The notes under the pieces: model-generated
Databases searched by the model: none
What the model saw: only the letters and a program-made list of their open reading frames with translations
Told to the model about the DNA's origin: nothing
Made by a program: the position numbers and the translations under genes
Part shown: positions 7,583 to 16,072 of the stretch, piece by piece
Numbering within the stretch: position 1 is the stretch's first letter
Layout of the letters: every line of letters begins with the position of its first letter
Source: a virus
Reading direction: 5' to 3' (one strand)
Length of the DNA: 38,217 bases
IMG/VR virus record: IMGVR_UViG_3300035698_013896
Coordinates: 1-38,217 of that record

Positions 7583-8518
7583 ATGTCCTACAGTAATCAG
7601 CAGCTTTTATCGAAAGCTCAAATTAGCATTGATGACCTGACAACCGATGGTGGTTATCTTGTCCCAGAGCAAGCAAAAAAATTCATCGTTGGTGTCGTAG
7701 ATGAATCGGTATTGTTACGACAAATCATGGTAATCGGAATGAAGGCTCCGCAAACCAAAATGGAAAAGATCGCCTTTGGTGACCGTATTATGCATACGGC
7801 ATCCGGTGGTGAAGCACTACCTGAAGCGAAGCGTTCAAAGCCCACGACAAGCAGTGTTCAATTGGATGCCAAGGAGTTTAAAGCCGAGGTGAGATTGCCC
7901 TATGATGTAATCGAGGACAACATTGAAGGCGATGGTATGAAACGCACCGTCATGGCAATGATGAAGGATCGTTTCGGTATTGATATGGAAGATATTGTTG
8001 TCAATGCAGATACCACGTCCACCGATCCTGATTATGCTGTCTTGGATGGTATTCGCAAGCAGGCCGTATCCAATATCGTTGATGCTGGTGGCGCAAGTAT
8101 TTCCAAAGACTTGCTACTCGCAACACAGAAAACCATGCCGAACAAATATATCAGGAATCCCAAAAAATTGATGTTCCTGACTTCGATTAACACCGAACGT
8201 GATTACCGTGATTCATTAGCAGAACGTGCCACTCTCGGTGGTGACAAGTGGTTGGTAGAAGACAATGTTGTCGGTTATGGCGGCAGTGTGTTGAAGACCA
8301 TTCCATTGATTCCAGAGAATCTTGGTGTTGGCAATGATGAGACTGAGATGATCTACTGCGACCCGAAAAACGTCCGTCTTGGTATCTGGAGACAGGTCAA
8401 GTTTGAAACCGATGTTGATATTTCAGCCGGCGTGTTCGTGGTTGTCGCCCGTGTTCGTTTCGATGTGAAATACACCGAAGAAGAGGCTGTTGTTAAAACT
8501 CATTCAATCGCAGCATAG
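7583..8518 (+). CDS. major capsid protein, HK97 fold (XkdG-like)
   Basis: This is the main shell subunit. The 311-residue product has the layout of HK97-fold capsid proteins of the PBSX/XkdG type: an N-arm with LTTDGGYLVPEQAKKFI, a spine region (SVLLRQIMVIGMKAPQTKMEKIAFGDRI), an E-loop-like GEALPEAKRSKPTTSSVQL, the P-domain LPYDVIEDNIEG and RFGIDMEDIVVNADT, and a C-terminal A-domain closing with FVVVARVRFDVKYTEE. A very strong ribosome binding site (AAAGGAGG) precedes the ATG, as expected for the most abundant virion protein. It directly follows the protease and scaffold-like genes. Confidence 0.9.
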   Translation: MSYSNQQLLSKAQISIDDLTTDGGYLVPEQAKKFIVGVVDESVLLRQIMVIGMKAPQTKMEKIAFGDRIMHTASGGEALPEAKRSKPTTSSVQLDAKEFKAEVRLPYDVIEDNIEGDGMKRTVMAMMKDRFGIDMEDIVVNADTTSTDPDYAVLDGIRKQAVSNIVDAGGASISKDLLLATQKTMPNKYIRNPKKLMFLTSINTERDYRDSLAERATLGGDKWLVEDNVVGYGGSVLKTIPLIPENLGVGNDETEMIYCDPKNVRLGIWRQVKFETDVDISAGVFVVVARVRFDVKYTEEEAVVKTHSIAA

Positions 8519-8551
8519 TTTAGCAGCGATTAAAAAGAAAAGGAGATAGAT

Positions 8552-8875
8552 ATGACTATGGCTCTTGTAAGTGATAATAAATATGGGAATGCGGCCAGTG
8601 CTGCAATTTACTATCGTAAGTTCACAATCACTTGTGATGACTCGTATCCCACTGATGGTTATGCAGTTGATTTTTCCGACGACATCCCTGCCGGTGCGGT
8701 ATTGATCCCCGGTGAATTTGTTTTAATGGGACCGAAAAGTCAGATTACATACATTCCGCAATACGACTCAGTAAACGACAAGATGAAGATCGTGACGCTT
8801 GCTGATGGTCTTGAGGTTGTCAACGCAGTCGATTTGACCGGTCTGACCTTTACACTGTTTGGCATTTACGGCTAG
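8552..8875 (+). CDS. small head protein, candidate capsid decoration protein
   Basis: This 107-residue, beta-rich protein (ITCDDSYPTDGYAVDFSDDIPAGAVLIPGEFVLMG) lies 33 nt after the capsid gene and has a strong AAAGGAG ribosome binding site. No coiled coil, TM segment or cysteine cluster is seen beyond a single Cys. Small beta proteins directly after the capsid gene are often decoration or cement proteins, so that is the leading guess. The family is not recognised from sequence alone. Confidence 0.75.
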   Translation: MTMALVSDNKYGNAASAAIYYRKFTITCDDSYPTDGYAVDFSDDIPAGAVLIPGEFVLMGPKSQITYIPQYDSVNDKMKIVTLADGLEVVNAVDLTGLTFTLFGIYG

Positions 8876-8890
8876 AAAGGAGCGTTCCAG

Positions 8891-9250
8891 ATGGCAACAT
8901 TGAATGTGATTAACAGGCGGAAATTATCGGGAACCGGGATTGCAGAAATCCATGCAAAAGATTTCCTTGATAAAATGGATGCCATAATTGCCGAAGTTAA
9001 CGGGCGAAAAACGTTCGTATCCGATGAGATTGTTGGCGATGGTGGCGAGGCTGAAATTGCTCATAGCCTTGGTGCAATTCCAAGCAATACGGCAATTCAT
9101 GTACACTATGTCCCGAACAGCGAGGGATATGTTACAGGTTCTGCAATTGCATTTTCTGTCGTTGAAGGCGTACATACTGCATCAGTCCTGAAGGTGACTG
9201 CAACTTCCGGTATCAAGTTCAAAATCTCAGCGAACTTAGTACCCGCATAA
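8891..9250 (+). CDS. small beta-rich head protein, unknown
   Basis: The product has 119 residues: a short helix (AKDFLDKMDAIIAEV) followed by an alternating beta pattern with EIAHSLGAIPSNTAIHVHYVPNSEG and a C-terminal KVTATSGIKFKISANLV. It is preceded by GAAAGGAG and lies 15 nt after the previous gene. The beta-sandwich-like second half resembles domains found in phage fibres or head surface proteins, but I recognise no family. Its position suggests a head surface or decoration protein and a possible substrate for the downstream glycosyltransferase; both are inference. Confidence 0.7.
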   Translation: MATLNVINRRKLSGTGIAEIHAKDFLDKMDAIIAEVNGRKTFVSDEIVGDGGEAEIAHSLGAIPSNTAIHVHYVPNSEGYVTGSAIAFSVVEGVHTASVLKVTATSGIKFKISANLVPA

Positions 9251-9279
9251 TCACCTGTTGGATGGTTGGATAATGAAGG

Positions 9280-11292
9280 ATGAAAAAACGAATCCAGTTA
9301 ACAGCCGACATAGCACTATCTATGACCACGGCTATAATTCCAGTAATGGACAAGAGAGATTTGGAAAACGTAACCAAAACTCTTCGTTCATTATTCGACT
9401 CTGGAATTATGGCCGTGATCGTTATAGATTCGGCAGACTTGGAAATTTCAATACTTCGTTCTTTCATGGAAGTACCTTGGAAGAAAGCATCATATTTTAA
9501 GGTTGATCCCCTCCCCGGTACAGAGGTGTCAAGAGCACGTCTAATCAATTACGGTTCTGCTAGAGTTAAGACAGATTTTATACTAGCAACAGAACCCGGT
9601 TTTATATTCTCCCCAAAAACAATAAAATCGCTGTTTAAACCGCTTTCGATAGAGAAGTCCATACTAGTAGTCCCAAAAACTTATTACCTGTGTGACAGGG
9701 CATCAGAGTCGATTATTTCTGACAATATTGCACCATCATTACAACTAGAATCTGATAAGAATATACCAAACTCAGAAAAACCGTTAAATCTCCCCGGTGG
9801 TGTTTTTATCTGTGACAGGTTTTCATTTTATTCCAGTGGCGGGATGGATCAGGAAATATATGATTCACAAGTCGAGTCAATTGATCTTGCGGAAAGATGG
9901 ATAACTCACGGTAAACGTATTGATTCCAGCGAGTCACTTTGTCGCCTGTGGAAGGATAGAACAAATCAGATACAAATACAAGTCAGGCAACCGGACAAAA
10001 AAGGCATATTACAGTTTGCTTCAAGTGGTTTAACCAATAGGATTGACCCGGTGGTAATAGTCCGGCAAAAGGTTGTTTCAGGCGATGCCAAAGGCATTAC
10101 AAGAGAGCTTGCAATCAAGCCATTAAAGAGCACAAGAAAACGTGTGATGATAATTGGTGAAAGTTTGGCTCTCGGTGGAGCTGAGAAAATGACTGTAGAT
10201 ATTGCGAACGCACTGGTAATGGATTCTGGAATTGAAGTGTCGGTCGTATTGACAGTGGATGCAGAAGGCGTGTTTAGAAAGGACTTTCATTCAAATGTTA
10301 AGGTGAGCTTGGCAAGTACTATTGATAAAATTGTTGAAACTATCAAGGCCGATTTACCCTATGCTGTTCTGATAAACAATTCAAAACTTGCGTCACTATG
10401 TCTCCCGCAAATTGTCGAACAAGCTGCTCCACCGTATATCACAATTCTATTACACGGGTATAGTGAGTTCTCCGTCAGACTTATACCAAAGGAGATTGAG
10501 GGTATCTTAGACGAGGTTATCACCATCTCCGGTCATGCGAGAAACGGAATTGTCGGTCGTAGGCCACATTGGAAAAACAGAATCAAGGTCATTGACAATT
10601 ATGTCGACGTTGAAAAGTTCAAACCACGAAAAGAGGCCAAGAAACTTATCAGCAGCTATGGTTGGAAAAGCACTGATCCAATCTACGGGTATCTGGGAAG
10701 GATATCTGGTGAAAAAGGTTTGATTACAATGATTGATATCTTCTCACGCAGTCTGCGATGGGAACCAAATGGAAGACTTTTAATTATCGGTGGCGTTGAC
10801 GAGAAAGCAACTGCACTGAGTAAGTACTATCAAGATCAGATGGATACGTTTGTAAAATATATTGACCAGAAAAATCTTGCTCACCGGGTAGCGATTACAG
10901 GGCTAGTGAAAGACCCGTGGAATTACATCCCTGCCATTGACGTTTTTATGATGACATCGCTAACAGAAGGAACCCCATTAGCATTGTTAGAGGCGATGGC
11001 TTGTGAGGTGCCTTGTATTAGTACCGATGTCGGCAATGTGTCAGAAATATTGAATATTAGCATGGGTCGCATCATTGGCCGTGGCGGAGTGGAAATGAAT
11101 CAAGATGACCGGGATACATATTCACGGGCTTTGGTTGATATGGTCAGGGATTCTGAATTAAAACAAAAGGGAAAGAATTGCAGAAGGTTTATTCAGCGAT
11201 TTCATTCATTACAAAGATTTCAGGCGGATGTTAGGACTCACTTTAAAAAGATTCTGTCCAACGTCCAAGACAAGGCGGCTGATGCCGCATAA
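9280..11292 (+). CDS. two-domain glycosyltransferase (GT2-like plus GT4)
   Basis: The 670-residue product joins two glycosyltransferase domains. Residues 14-225 look like a GT-A/GT2 fold (TTAIIPVMDKRDLENVTKTLRSL, later LPGGVFICDRFSFYSSGGMDQEIYDSQVESIDLAERW), but the place of the metal-binding DxD reads ATEP (103-106), so this domain may be inactive. Residues 288-660 form a GT-B/GT4 domain: LGGAEKM (298-304), LLHGYSEF (391-398), YLGRISGEKG (471-480) and EGTPLALLEAMACEVPCISTDVG (563-585), with the usual acidic EX7E-type element. It would transfer a sugar from a nucleotide sugar to an unknown acceptor in the cytoplasm. Its place between capsid and neck genes points to virion-protein glycosylation. 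The start has only a distant GGA. Confidence 0.87.
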   Translation: MKKRIQLTADIALSMTTAIIPVMDKRDLENVTKTLRSLFDSGIMAVIVIDSADLEISILRSFMEVPWKKASYFKVDPLPGTEVSRARLINYGSARVKTDFILATEPGFIFSPKTIKSLFKPLSIEKSILVVPKTYYLCDRASESIISDNIAPSLQLESDKNIPNSEKPLNLPGGVFICDRFSFYSSGGMDQEIYDSQVESIDLAERWITHGKRIDSSESLCRLWKDRTNQIQIQVRQPDKKGILQFASSGLTNRIDPVVIVRQKVVSGDAKGITRELAIKPLKSTRKRVMIIGESLALGGAEKMTVDIANALVMDSGIEVSVVLTVDAEGVFRKDFHSNVKVSLASTIDKIVETIKADLPYAVLINNSKLASLCLPQIVEQAAPPYITILLHGYSEFSVRLIPKEIEGILDEVITISGHARNGIVGRRPHWKNRIKVIDNYVDVEKFKPRKEAKKLISSYGWKSTDPIYGYLGRISGEKGLITMIDIFSRSLRWEPNGRLLIIGGVDEKATALSKYYQDQMDTFVKYIDQKNLAHRVAITGLVKDPWNYIPAIDVFMMTSLTEGTPLALLEAMACEVPCISTDVGNVSEILNISMGRIIGRGGVEMNQDDRDTYSRALVDMVRDSELKQKGKNCRRFIQRFHSLQRFQADVRTHFKKILSNVQDKAADAA

Positions 11293-11313
11293 CAGATTAG
11301 GAAAGGTTTAGAA

Positions 11314-11985
11314 ATGTCACAACAAAACGCATTAGTTAGATTGAAGCAGTTGAACAAAAAAAGAGGCAATGTTATCAAGAGGTATACCATTTTCGGTATG
11401 ACATTTAATGTTGACGATGGATGGACGGTTATTCCATCTGAGTATGCGGAAATGCTTGAGGAAAAAACCATTGACCCACAAGATTTTGAATCATCGGCGG
11501 TGTTTGATGTTTGTTATTCCCGGGAAGATGCAGAAGCCATTGAACGTAAGGATCGTAAGCTCGCTATGATTACCAAACGACAACGGAATTATCGTGGTCC
11601 GAGGAAGGCCAAGATTGCCAAGCGTGGTTTGTTGGTGCCAGAGAAAAAGAAATCCCGTGAGATGGAGACAATAAGTGCCACTCATGTTGGCAATCTTACC
11701 GATGATGTTCTTGAGGATGAGGATTTGGATGGAGTGGAACAAGACGAATTGACTAATGGCATCGAAGATTTCAGCAGCAATGCAAATGATGTTAATAACC
11801 ACTTCCTTGATCCGACAATTGATCCTGACGATGGGGAATTAGTTGACGATAATGAATTTGCCGACCCTGTGGTTAAAAGACCAAGGGTGCCGAGTCGTAA
11901 ACCTGCCACAAAAGCTGGCAAAAAACCTGCAAAAAAAGCCGGGGTAAAAGCGGCTGGCAAAAAGGCAAAAAAAGGCGATAAATAA
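11314..11985 (+). CDS. head-cluster protein with acidic middle and histone-H1-like lysine tail
   Basis: In this 223-residue protein, residues 1-85 form a compact domain (RYTIFGMTFNVDDGWTVIPSEYAEML...FDVCYSREDAEAIERKDRK). Residues 85-115 are basic (KRQRNYRGPRKAKIAKRG), residues 125-187 are strongly acidic and probably disordered, and the last 37 residues are a K/A/P repeat tail (SRKPATKAGKKPAKKAG...). Such tails bind DNA or RNA in H1-like bacterial and phage proteins. The N-terminal family is not recognised. AGGAAAGG lies upstream of the ATG. Its stop overlaps the next start by one base. It could be an internal head protein contacting packaged DNA. Confidence 0.78.
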   Translation: MSQQNALVRLKQLNKKRGNVIKRYTIFGMTFNVDDGWTVIPSEYAEMLEEKTIDPQDFESSAVFDVCYSREDAEAIERKDRKLAMITKRQRNYRGPRKAKIAKRGLLVPEKKKSREMETISATHVGNLTDDVLEDEDLDGVEQDELTNGIEDFSSNANDVNNHFLDPTIDPDDGELVDDNEFADPVVKRPRVPSRKPATKAGKKPAKKAGVKAAGKKAKKGDK

Positions 11986-12242
11986 TGGACAATCATATTG
12001 GAGAAAAAAAAGAGACTAGAGTTTCAGAACTGTCCTTTGCCGCTTTTTTGAAAATAAATGGCTTGGAAATGATTTCAATGAAAAAGCCAAGTAGCAATAG
12101 GAGCGATGATTATTACTTTATTTTTGATGACTCTGACAACAGAATATCTCGTTTGAAAATTGATTTTTACAATTCGGATTTTCGCAAATTTGATGACGAG
12201 ATAAGGGCATTGAAAAAAATGCTGAAAGAGTCCCGGAGGTAA
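11985..12242 (+). CDS. DUF5659-like small protein
   Basis: The product has 85 residues. The pattern SELSFAAFLKINGLEMISMKKPS, YYFIFDDSDNRISRLKIDFYNSDF and a terminal DDEIRALKKMLKE matches what I recall of DUF5659 proteins, small alpha/beta proteins that occur in phage structural clusters with no known function. The assignment rests on pattern memory only. It starts on the last base of the upstream stop (TAATG), so it is translationally coupled. Confidence 0.7.
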   Translation: MDNHIGEKKETRVSELSFAAFLKINGLEMISMKKPSSNRSDDYYFIFDDSDNRISRLKIDFYNSDFRKFDDEIRALKKMLKESRR

Positions 12243-12244
12243 TC

Positions 12245-12538
12245 ATGGACAATAAAACTTTGACCAATCTTTACTCATCTGCTGCACTGTGTAGCGGGGC
12301 AATCAAGACATCGAATGCACTGATAAATATGCCAAAGGATGTTGCGGTAGATGTTGCCCAGAAAGCAATATCAAATTTTCCAGATGATATTCCATTGCCA
12401 AAGGATTCAACAGATACATTGTCAGAATTTTTACGATTGTCGTTTAAAATCATTGGTGAATCATCTTCAAAACAGTGGTCAAAAAAACTGTTGGAAATAA
12501 CAAATCAATTACAGTCAGAGGAAAAGGTTAATGATTAG
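12245..12538 (+). CDS. small helical protein, unknown
   Basis: This 97-residue, probably all-helical protein has no recognised domain (DVAVDVAQKAISNFPDD, LSEFLRLSFKIIGESSSKQWSKKLLEITNQL). A good GGAGG lies 7 nt upstream of the ATG, and the 3' end overlaps the connector gene by 8 nt, so expression is linked to neck genes. It could be a small head-completion or assembly factor; nothing in the sequence proves this. Confidence 0.7.
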   Translation: MDNKTLTNLYSSAALCSGAIKTSNALINMPKDVAVDVAQKAISNFPDDIPLPKDSTDTLSEFLRLSFKIIGESSSKQWSKKLLEITNQLQSEEKVND

Positions 12539-13538
12539 CCTATACCGAAATCAGGTTATTGGTGTAAACAATCCTTCACTTGTCGCAATGATAATCGACC
12601 GTGAGGGATTGTTTGTTGATCCAGATTCAATTCTGTATAGCATTATCTCAATTGACAGTGACGGTGTTATTGAAACTGTCAAGGCCGAAGAAGATTTGAA
12701 TTTGGAGACATATTTTTTGTCTACCGGCAGGTATGTTTGTCCTTGGACTGTACCAGCAGATGCCGATATTGATCTGGTTTACAGATTTAAACTCACAATC
12801 ACTGTAGATGAGGTTGCAACATCTGGATGGGAGGAGTTTGAAGTATTGCCCTATGATTTGGGATTAGACGGTTCTCATTATTGTTTTTTGCGGGACTTGA
12901 GATCAGAGGGAATTATGACTGACACTGACGATCCCAATCGCATGGCAATGCTAATAAACGAGGCATCGAACCTAATCCGCAAAGTAACTGGTCGTGCGTT
13001 TCATCCACAATACAAGATGATTGATGTCGATCATATTGTAGTGTCAAAAGTAATCTTTCTCGATGAGCCGATTATCGGTATTCAGCAGGTCATTATACCA
13101 GAATTATACTCGACTGAGATTGACGATGACGGATACGAGGTTTACGCCCGTCACTTATCGCAAAATTTAATGTTCCCGGATGACCGTGAGCATTCACATA
13201 TCAGATTTGATGCTGATGTCGGTGGTGGTGCAGGTGGTCAGGGCATTCAAATTATTGGAACATTCGGATACACAGACCATTCAAATTTATGTCAGGGAGC
13301 AATTCCATATCCTATCCGAAAGGTTTGTCAAAAATTGGTCTACAGGGAAACACCGCAAATTACAGAAATAGACGATAGGGAAGAATTAAACAAACGGGTA
13401 TTTCTCACAAGCGAAAAAACTCATAGTCAGAGTTACACACTTGATGCGGCTGCGGTATCGCAGGGTTTTACGGGTGATCGGGATATTGATAGTGTTCTGT
13501 CGAGATATCAAAGATCGTTCGGTATTGGGAGTCTTTAG
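12531..13538 (+). CDS. head-tail connector/adaptor protein with N-terminal Ig-like domain
   Basis: The 335-residue product has two parts. Residues 1-110 are a beta-rich, Ig-like domain (YRNQVIGVNNPSLVAMIIDREGLFVDPDSI...WTVPADADIDLVYRFKLTI). Residues 115-335 resemble gp6/gp15-type head-tail adaptors: the helical start FLRDLRSEGIMTDTDDPNRMAMLINEASNLIRKVTGRAF (the TGRxF motif is characteristic), then a beta section and a C-terminal helical tail. Such adaptors form a ring under the portal. The gene begins within the preceding one and ends one base before the next ATG region. Confidence 0.72.
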   Translation: MISLYRNQVIGVNNPSLVAMIIDREGLFVDPDSILYSIISIDSDGVIETVKAEEDLNLETYFLSTGRYVCPWTVPADADIDLVYRFKLTITVDEVATSGWEEFEVLPYDLGLDGSHYCFLRDLRSEGIMTDTDDPNRMAMLINEASNLIRKVTGRAFHPQYKMIDVDHIVVSKVIFLDEPIIGIQQVIIPELYSTEIDDDGYEVYARHLSQNLMFPDDREHSHIRFDADVGGGAGGQGIQIIGTFGYTDHSNLCQGAIPYPIRKVCQKLVYRETPQITEIDDREELNKRVFLTSEKTHSQSYTLDAAAVSQGFTGDRDIDSVLSRYQRSFGIGSL

Positions 13539-13540
13539 TG

Positions 13541-14059
13541 ATGCGAGGTAGATTGATAAATAAATTCACGGCAGTTATTTACAGATATGATCCTGTCACT
13601 ACGGCCAGTCAAACAGCACATGGTCGCAGTGCGTTAGACGATGTATTCCGTGAGATACTTGACGCTCCCGATCCAGACGAGGGAGCTGTCGGTATCTCAT
13701 TGCGGAAAGAGATGGACCCGATAAACCTGACTTGTCAGATTGAGCCTTTGAGTTGGAAAGAAACCCAGTTGGTTCCCGATGGTGACGATCCTAGTTCAAT
13801 GATTAAAATAATCTTTTTCCGCAAAGACCTTGAAACTCTTGGCCTGATTGGAAGTGACGGACTTCCAATGTTGCGGAAGGGTGACAGGCTTGATTCGTTT
13901 GTAAGTAAGAAGGGCGAGACAGTACAAAAATTCGAGGGAAGCGGAACTATGTACCTGAGTAACATCAAGCCAGATTCGTTCGGTCTTAATATGGCAAGCC
14001 CGACCGTGAATCTATTGGTTGCAATATTTAAACCACGTCCACAGGGTACGAGAGGATAG
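13541..14059 (+). CDS. neck/head-closure-type protein (tentative)
   Basis: The product has 172 residues with mixed beta pattern: LINKFTAVIYRYDPVTTASQT, INLTCQIEPLSWKETQLVPDGDDPSSMIKIIF, RKGDRLDSF, and a final LNMASPTVNLLVAIFKPRP. The barrel-like 'conversion plus KGDRL' pattern is reminiscent of head-closure (stopper) proteins, and the place between adaptor and gpG-like gene fits. A GTG at 13538 overlapping the upstream TAG is an equally possible start; GGGAG lies 9 nt from the ATG and 6 nt from the GTG. The function call is inference from order. Confidence 0.65.
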   Translation: MRGRLINKFTAVIYRYDPVTTASQTAHGRSALDDVFREILDAPDPDEGAVGISLRKEMDPINLTCQIEPLSWKETQLVPDGDDPSSMIKIIFFRKDLETLGLIGSDGLPMLRKGDRLDSFVSKKGETVQKFEGSGTMYLSNIKPDSFGLNMASPTVNLLVAIFKPRPQGTRG

Positions 14060-14060
14060 C

Positions 14061-14663
14061 ATGGCTCAATCTGTCTTAGTCGGACAATGGAACACGGCAC
14101 ACAGGGTTCTTGGCAATTTTGAAAAAGACCTTAACCGTGCTGTTGAGAGTGCTATGAGAATCGAGCTTGTAGATTTAACTGGCCGTATTAAAAAGGGCAT
14201 AAGAAGTCAGTCGCCCGGTGGAAAGGCATTTACCGAACTTTCAGAATTAACATTGGCATCAAGGGAGTTTGCGGGCAAGAAGGGCAGAAATAAAATATTG
14301 ATGGTTGACGGTGATCTGCTTGGTTCTATTACATGGAAATTGTCTGGTGATGCAGGATGGGTCGGCGTAAATAAAAAAGCCCAATCCGAGGACGGTACCT
14401 CAATGTCCAATATTGCTGCTGTCCATGAATTTGGTTACGAGCCGATTGTAATACCGTACACAGATAGCGTGAGAAAATATCTAATGGCAATGATGACATC
14501 GTATGGCATTGAACCGACAATGGAGTCGGGCGATAAAAAAGATGTATTGATAATTTCAATTCCAGCACGTCCATTTCTTAAACCAGTTTTCAAGGTTTGG
14601 AAAAAGGGACTTGATGCTAGGTGGAAAGATCATATTGGCAATGTAATGAAAGAGTTTGGATAA
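14061..14663 (+). CDS. virion morphogenesis / tail completion protein (Mu gpG / HK97 gp10-like)
   Basis: The 200-residue product contains an N-terminal helix (RAVESAMRIELVDLTGRIKKGIR), a core with LMVDGDLLGSITWKLSG and NIAAVHEFGYEPIVIP, and the terminal IPARPFLKPVFKVWKKGL. The HExG and IPxRPFLxP motifs are the signature of the phage virion morphogenesis (Mu gpG, P2 gpS) and HK97-gp10 families, which finish the tail end that meets the head. I use the ATG at 14061 with AGAGGA 7 nt upstream; a TTG at 14019 would lie in the preceding gene without support. Confidence 0.83.
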   Translation: MAQSVLVGQWNTAHRVLGNFEKDLNRAVESAMRIELVDLTGRIKKGIRSQSPGGKAFTELSELTLASREFAGKKGRNKILMVDGDLLGSITWKLSGDAGWVGVNKKAQSEDGTSMSNIAAVHEFGYEPIVIPYTDSVRKYLMAMMTSYGIEPTMESGDKKDVLIISIPARPFLKPVFKVWKKGLDARWKDHIGNVMKEFG

Positions 14664-14664
14664 C

Positions 14665-15678
14665 ATGGCAGTACCTACTATCACAGCAATAGCACCGTCA
14701 GCAGGGCTTACAATGGGACGGTATACAACACATATTCAAGGCACTGGATTTGCCCTGTCTCCAGAAGAATACCCAGACCCTTCCGGTGGTGGCCTGATAG
14801 AAGCCGATTGTCCAGAGAGTGTTAAAATTGAGATCAACGGTGTCCGGGTCAATACTGTCGAAGTTATTTCCGACCAGATGATAAGATTTCAGATGCCCGC
14901 ATATCGTGATGATCCTAAGAATCTGCCAATGTCGGTAGATGTAAGAGTGGCAAACCTTAATACTGAGGGCGGCGAAGTAGCTGGTGAAAATGTAACTCAG
15001 GAAGATTTTTTCAAATACAAACAAAAAGATATTACTAGCCGAAGTCATATGGCGGGGCTGGTTGCTAATTTTATACTGTGTTTACAAAGGGCAATATTCC
15101 CCAATGTATCAATCGGCACGTCAATTGATTACGATCCGAATCCAGATGCATTGAAAGTTTCAAGACCTGCACCAGAAGCAAGATTTCCTGCAATATATGT
15201 GCGTGGACCGATGTTGTCCGAGATTAAGGATGATATGTCGGTTAGCAATGATGAAAAGGAAAGTGCGTCAAGTATTGATGAAACCAAGTGGCAGAGAACT
15301 ATTGATCCACAGACCACAACTGTGAGATTTCAGGTGATCGGTGCTTCGGATAAGATTCACGAAACAATAAATCTAATGCAGGTGTTTCTTGAATGGACGA
15401 AGGGTGTAAACGATATTACAACAGAGATCAATCCAGAGAACCCGGACGCAGGAAACAGGGTGTATGAAATGCAGTTGTTGAGAAGCGGATACCCTGTGGC
15501 AAAGCGTGTTGGGATAGTGCATCAGTGGATTGCAACGATACAGATTGATAGGGTTCTAATAGCACCAGAAGAACCATTGGCAGTCACAGAAGATTATACG
15601 GTATTTGCGGGAACCGATAGCGAATGGAGCTTTGGTTTACCCGCTGATTGGCTTAACAAGGAAAGAATATCTAAATGA
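14665..15678 (+). CDS. tail-terminator-like protein with N-terminal IPT/TIG domain (tentative)
   Basis: The 337-residue product begins with an IPT/TIG-like Ig fold, residues 3-115 (PTITAIAPSAGLTMGRYTTHIQGTGFA...VDVRVANLN). Residues 125-310 contain a helix-strand pattern (AGLVANFILCLQRAI, VRFQVIGASDKIHETINLMQVFLEW, YPVAKRVGIVHQWIATIQIDRV) like tail terminator or sheath terminator proteins. Order (after the gpG-like gene, before the sheath) supports that. The ATG at 14665 has only a weak GGA upstream, so translation may be coupled to the preceding gene, which ends one base before. A TTG at 14656 is less likely. Confidence 0.65.
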   Translation: MAVPTITAIAPSAGLTMGRYTTHIQGTGFALSPEEYPDPSGGGLIEADCPESVKIEINGVRVNTVEVISDQMIRFQMPAYRDDPKNLPMSVDVRVANLNTEGGEVAGENVTQEDFFKYKQKDITSRSHMAGLVANFILCLQRAIFPNVSIGTSIDYDPNPDALKVSRPAPEARFPAIYVRGPMLSEIKDDMSVSNDEKESASSIDETKWQRTIDPQTTTVRFQVIGASDKIHETINLMQVFLEWTKGVNDITTEINPENPDAGNRVYEMQLLRSGYPVAKRVGIVHQWIATIQIDRVLIAPEEPLAVTEDYTVFAGTDSEWSFGLPADWLNKERISK

Positions 15679-15691
15679 GAAAGGGCTTATT

Positions 15692-16033
15692 ATGATTATC
15701 TTTAACGATGGAAAAGCACCGATTACAATTACTTTGCTACATAACATTTATTGTAAAAAGGCAGGTATCTGTACGTGCAAAATACAATCACGCAAGATGT
15801 ACAATGTTGACAAGGTTTCAGGTGAAAGAAAAGTTCAGGAAAAGATAGCCAAAGTGCCTAAGACTTTGATTCTGCCGGTCGGCTGTAGGGCTACTGTCCA
15901 TGAATCTATCAGGATGTTGCCGGATTTTAAAAAGGTGATAAGAGGAAAGGGCAACAGAAGGTTGAAGATCATGACTGAGAAAAAAGACCCAGTTGTTCAG
16001 CCGAAAAAGAAAAGGAATCAAGGAAAAAAATAA
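15692..16033 (+). CDS. small basic protein upstream of the tail sheath, unknown
   Basis: The 113-residue product has a beta-rich beginning (MIIFNDGKAPITITLLHNIYCKKAGICTCKI), three cysteines near residues 22-30, a middle KTLILPVGCRATVHESIRMLPDFKKVIRGKG, and a strongly basic tail (KKDPVVQPKKKRNQGKK). The ATG at 15692 has AAAGGG 6 nt upstream; longer in-frame versions would read through the end of the previous gene. I do not recognise a family. The lysine tail is a second, shorter example of the basic C-terminus seen in the gene at 11314-11985. Confidence 0.72.
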   Translation: MIIFNDGKAPITITLLHNIYCKKAGICTCKIQSRKMYNVDKVSGERKVQEKIAKVPKTLILPVGCRATVHESIRMLPDFKKVIRGKGNRRLKIMTEKKDPVVQPKKKRNQGKK

Positions 16034-16072
16034 TGAAACAACAATTACCTGAATTTTAAGGAGGAATCACCA

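Noticed and set aside
16033-16059. Eight-codon mini-ORF (MKQQLPEF) whose stop touches the tail sheath ribosome binding site
   Set aside because: Could serve translational coupling because it starts on the previous stop (TAATG), but it has no own ribosome binding site and is short enough to be chance.
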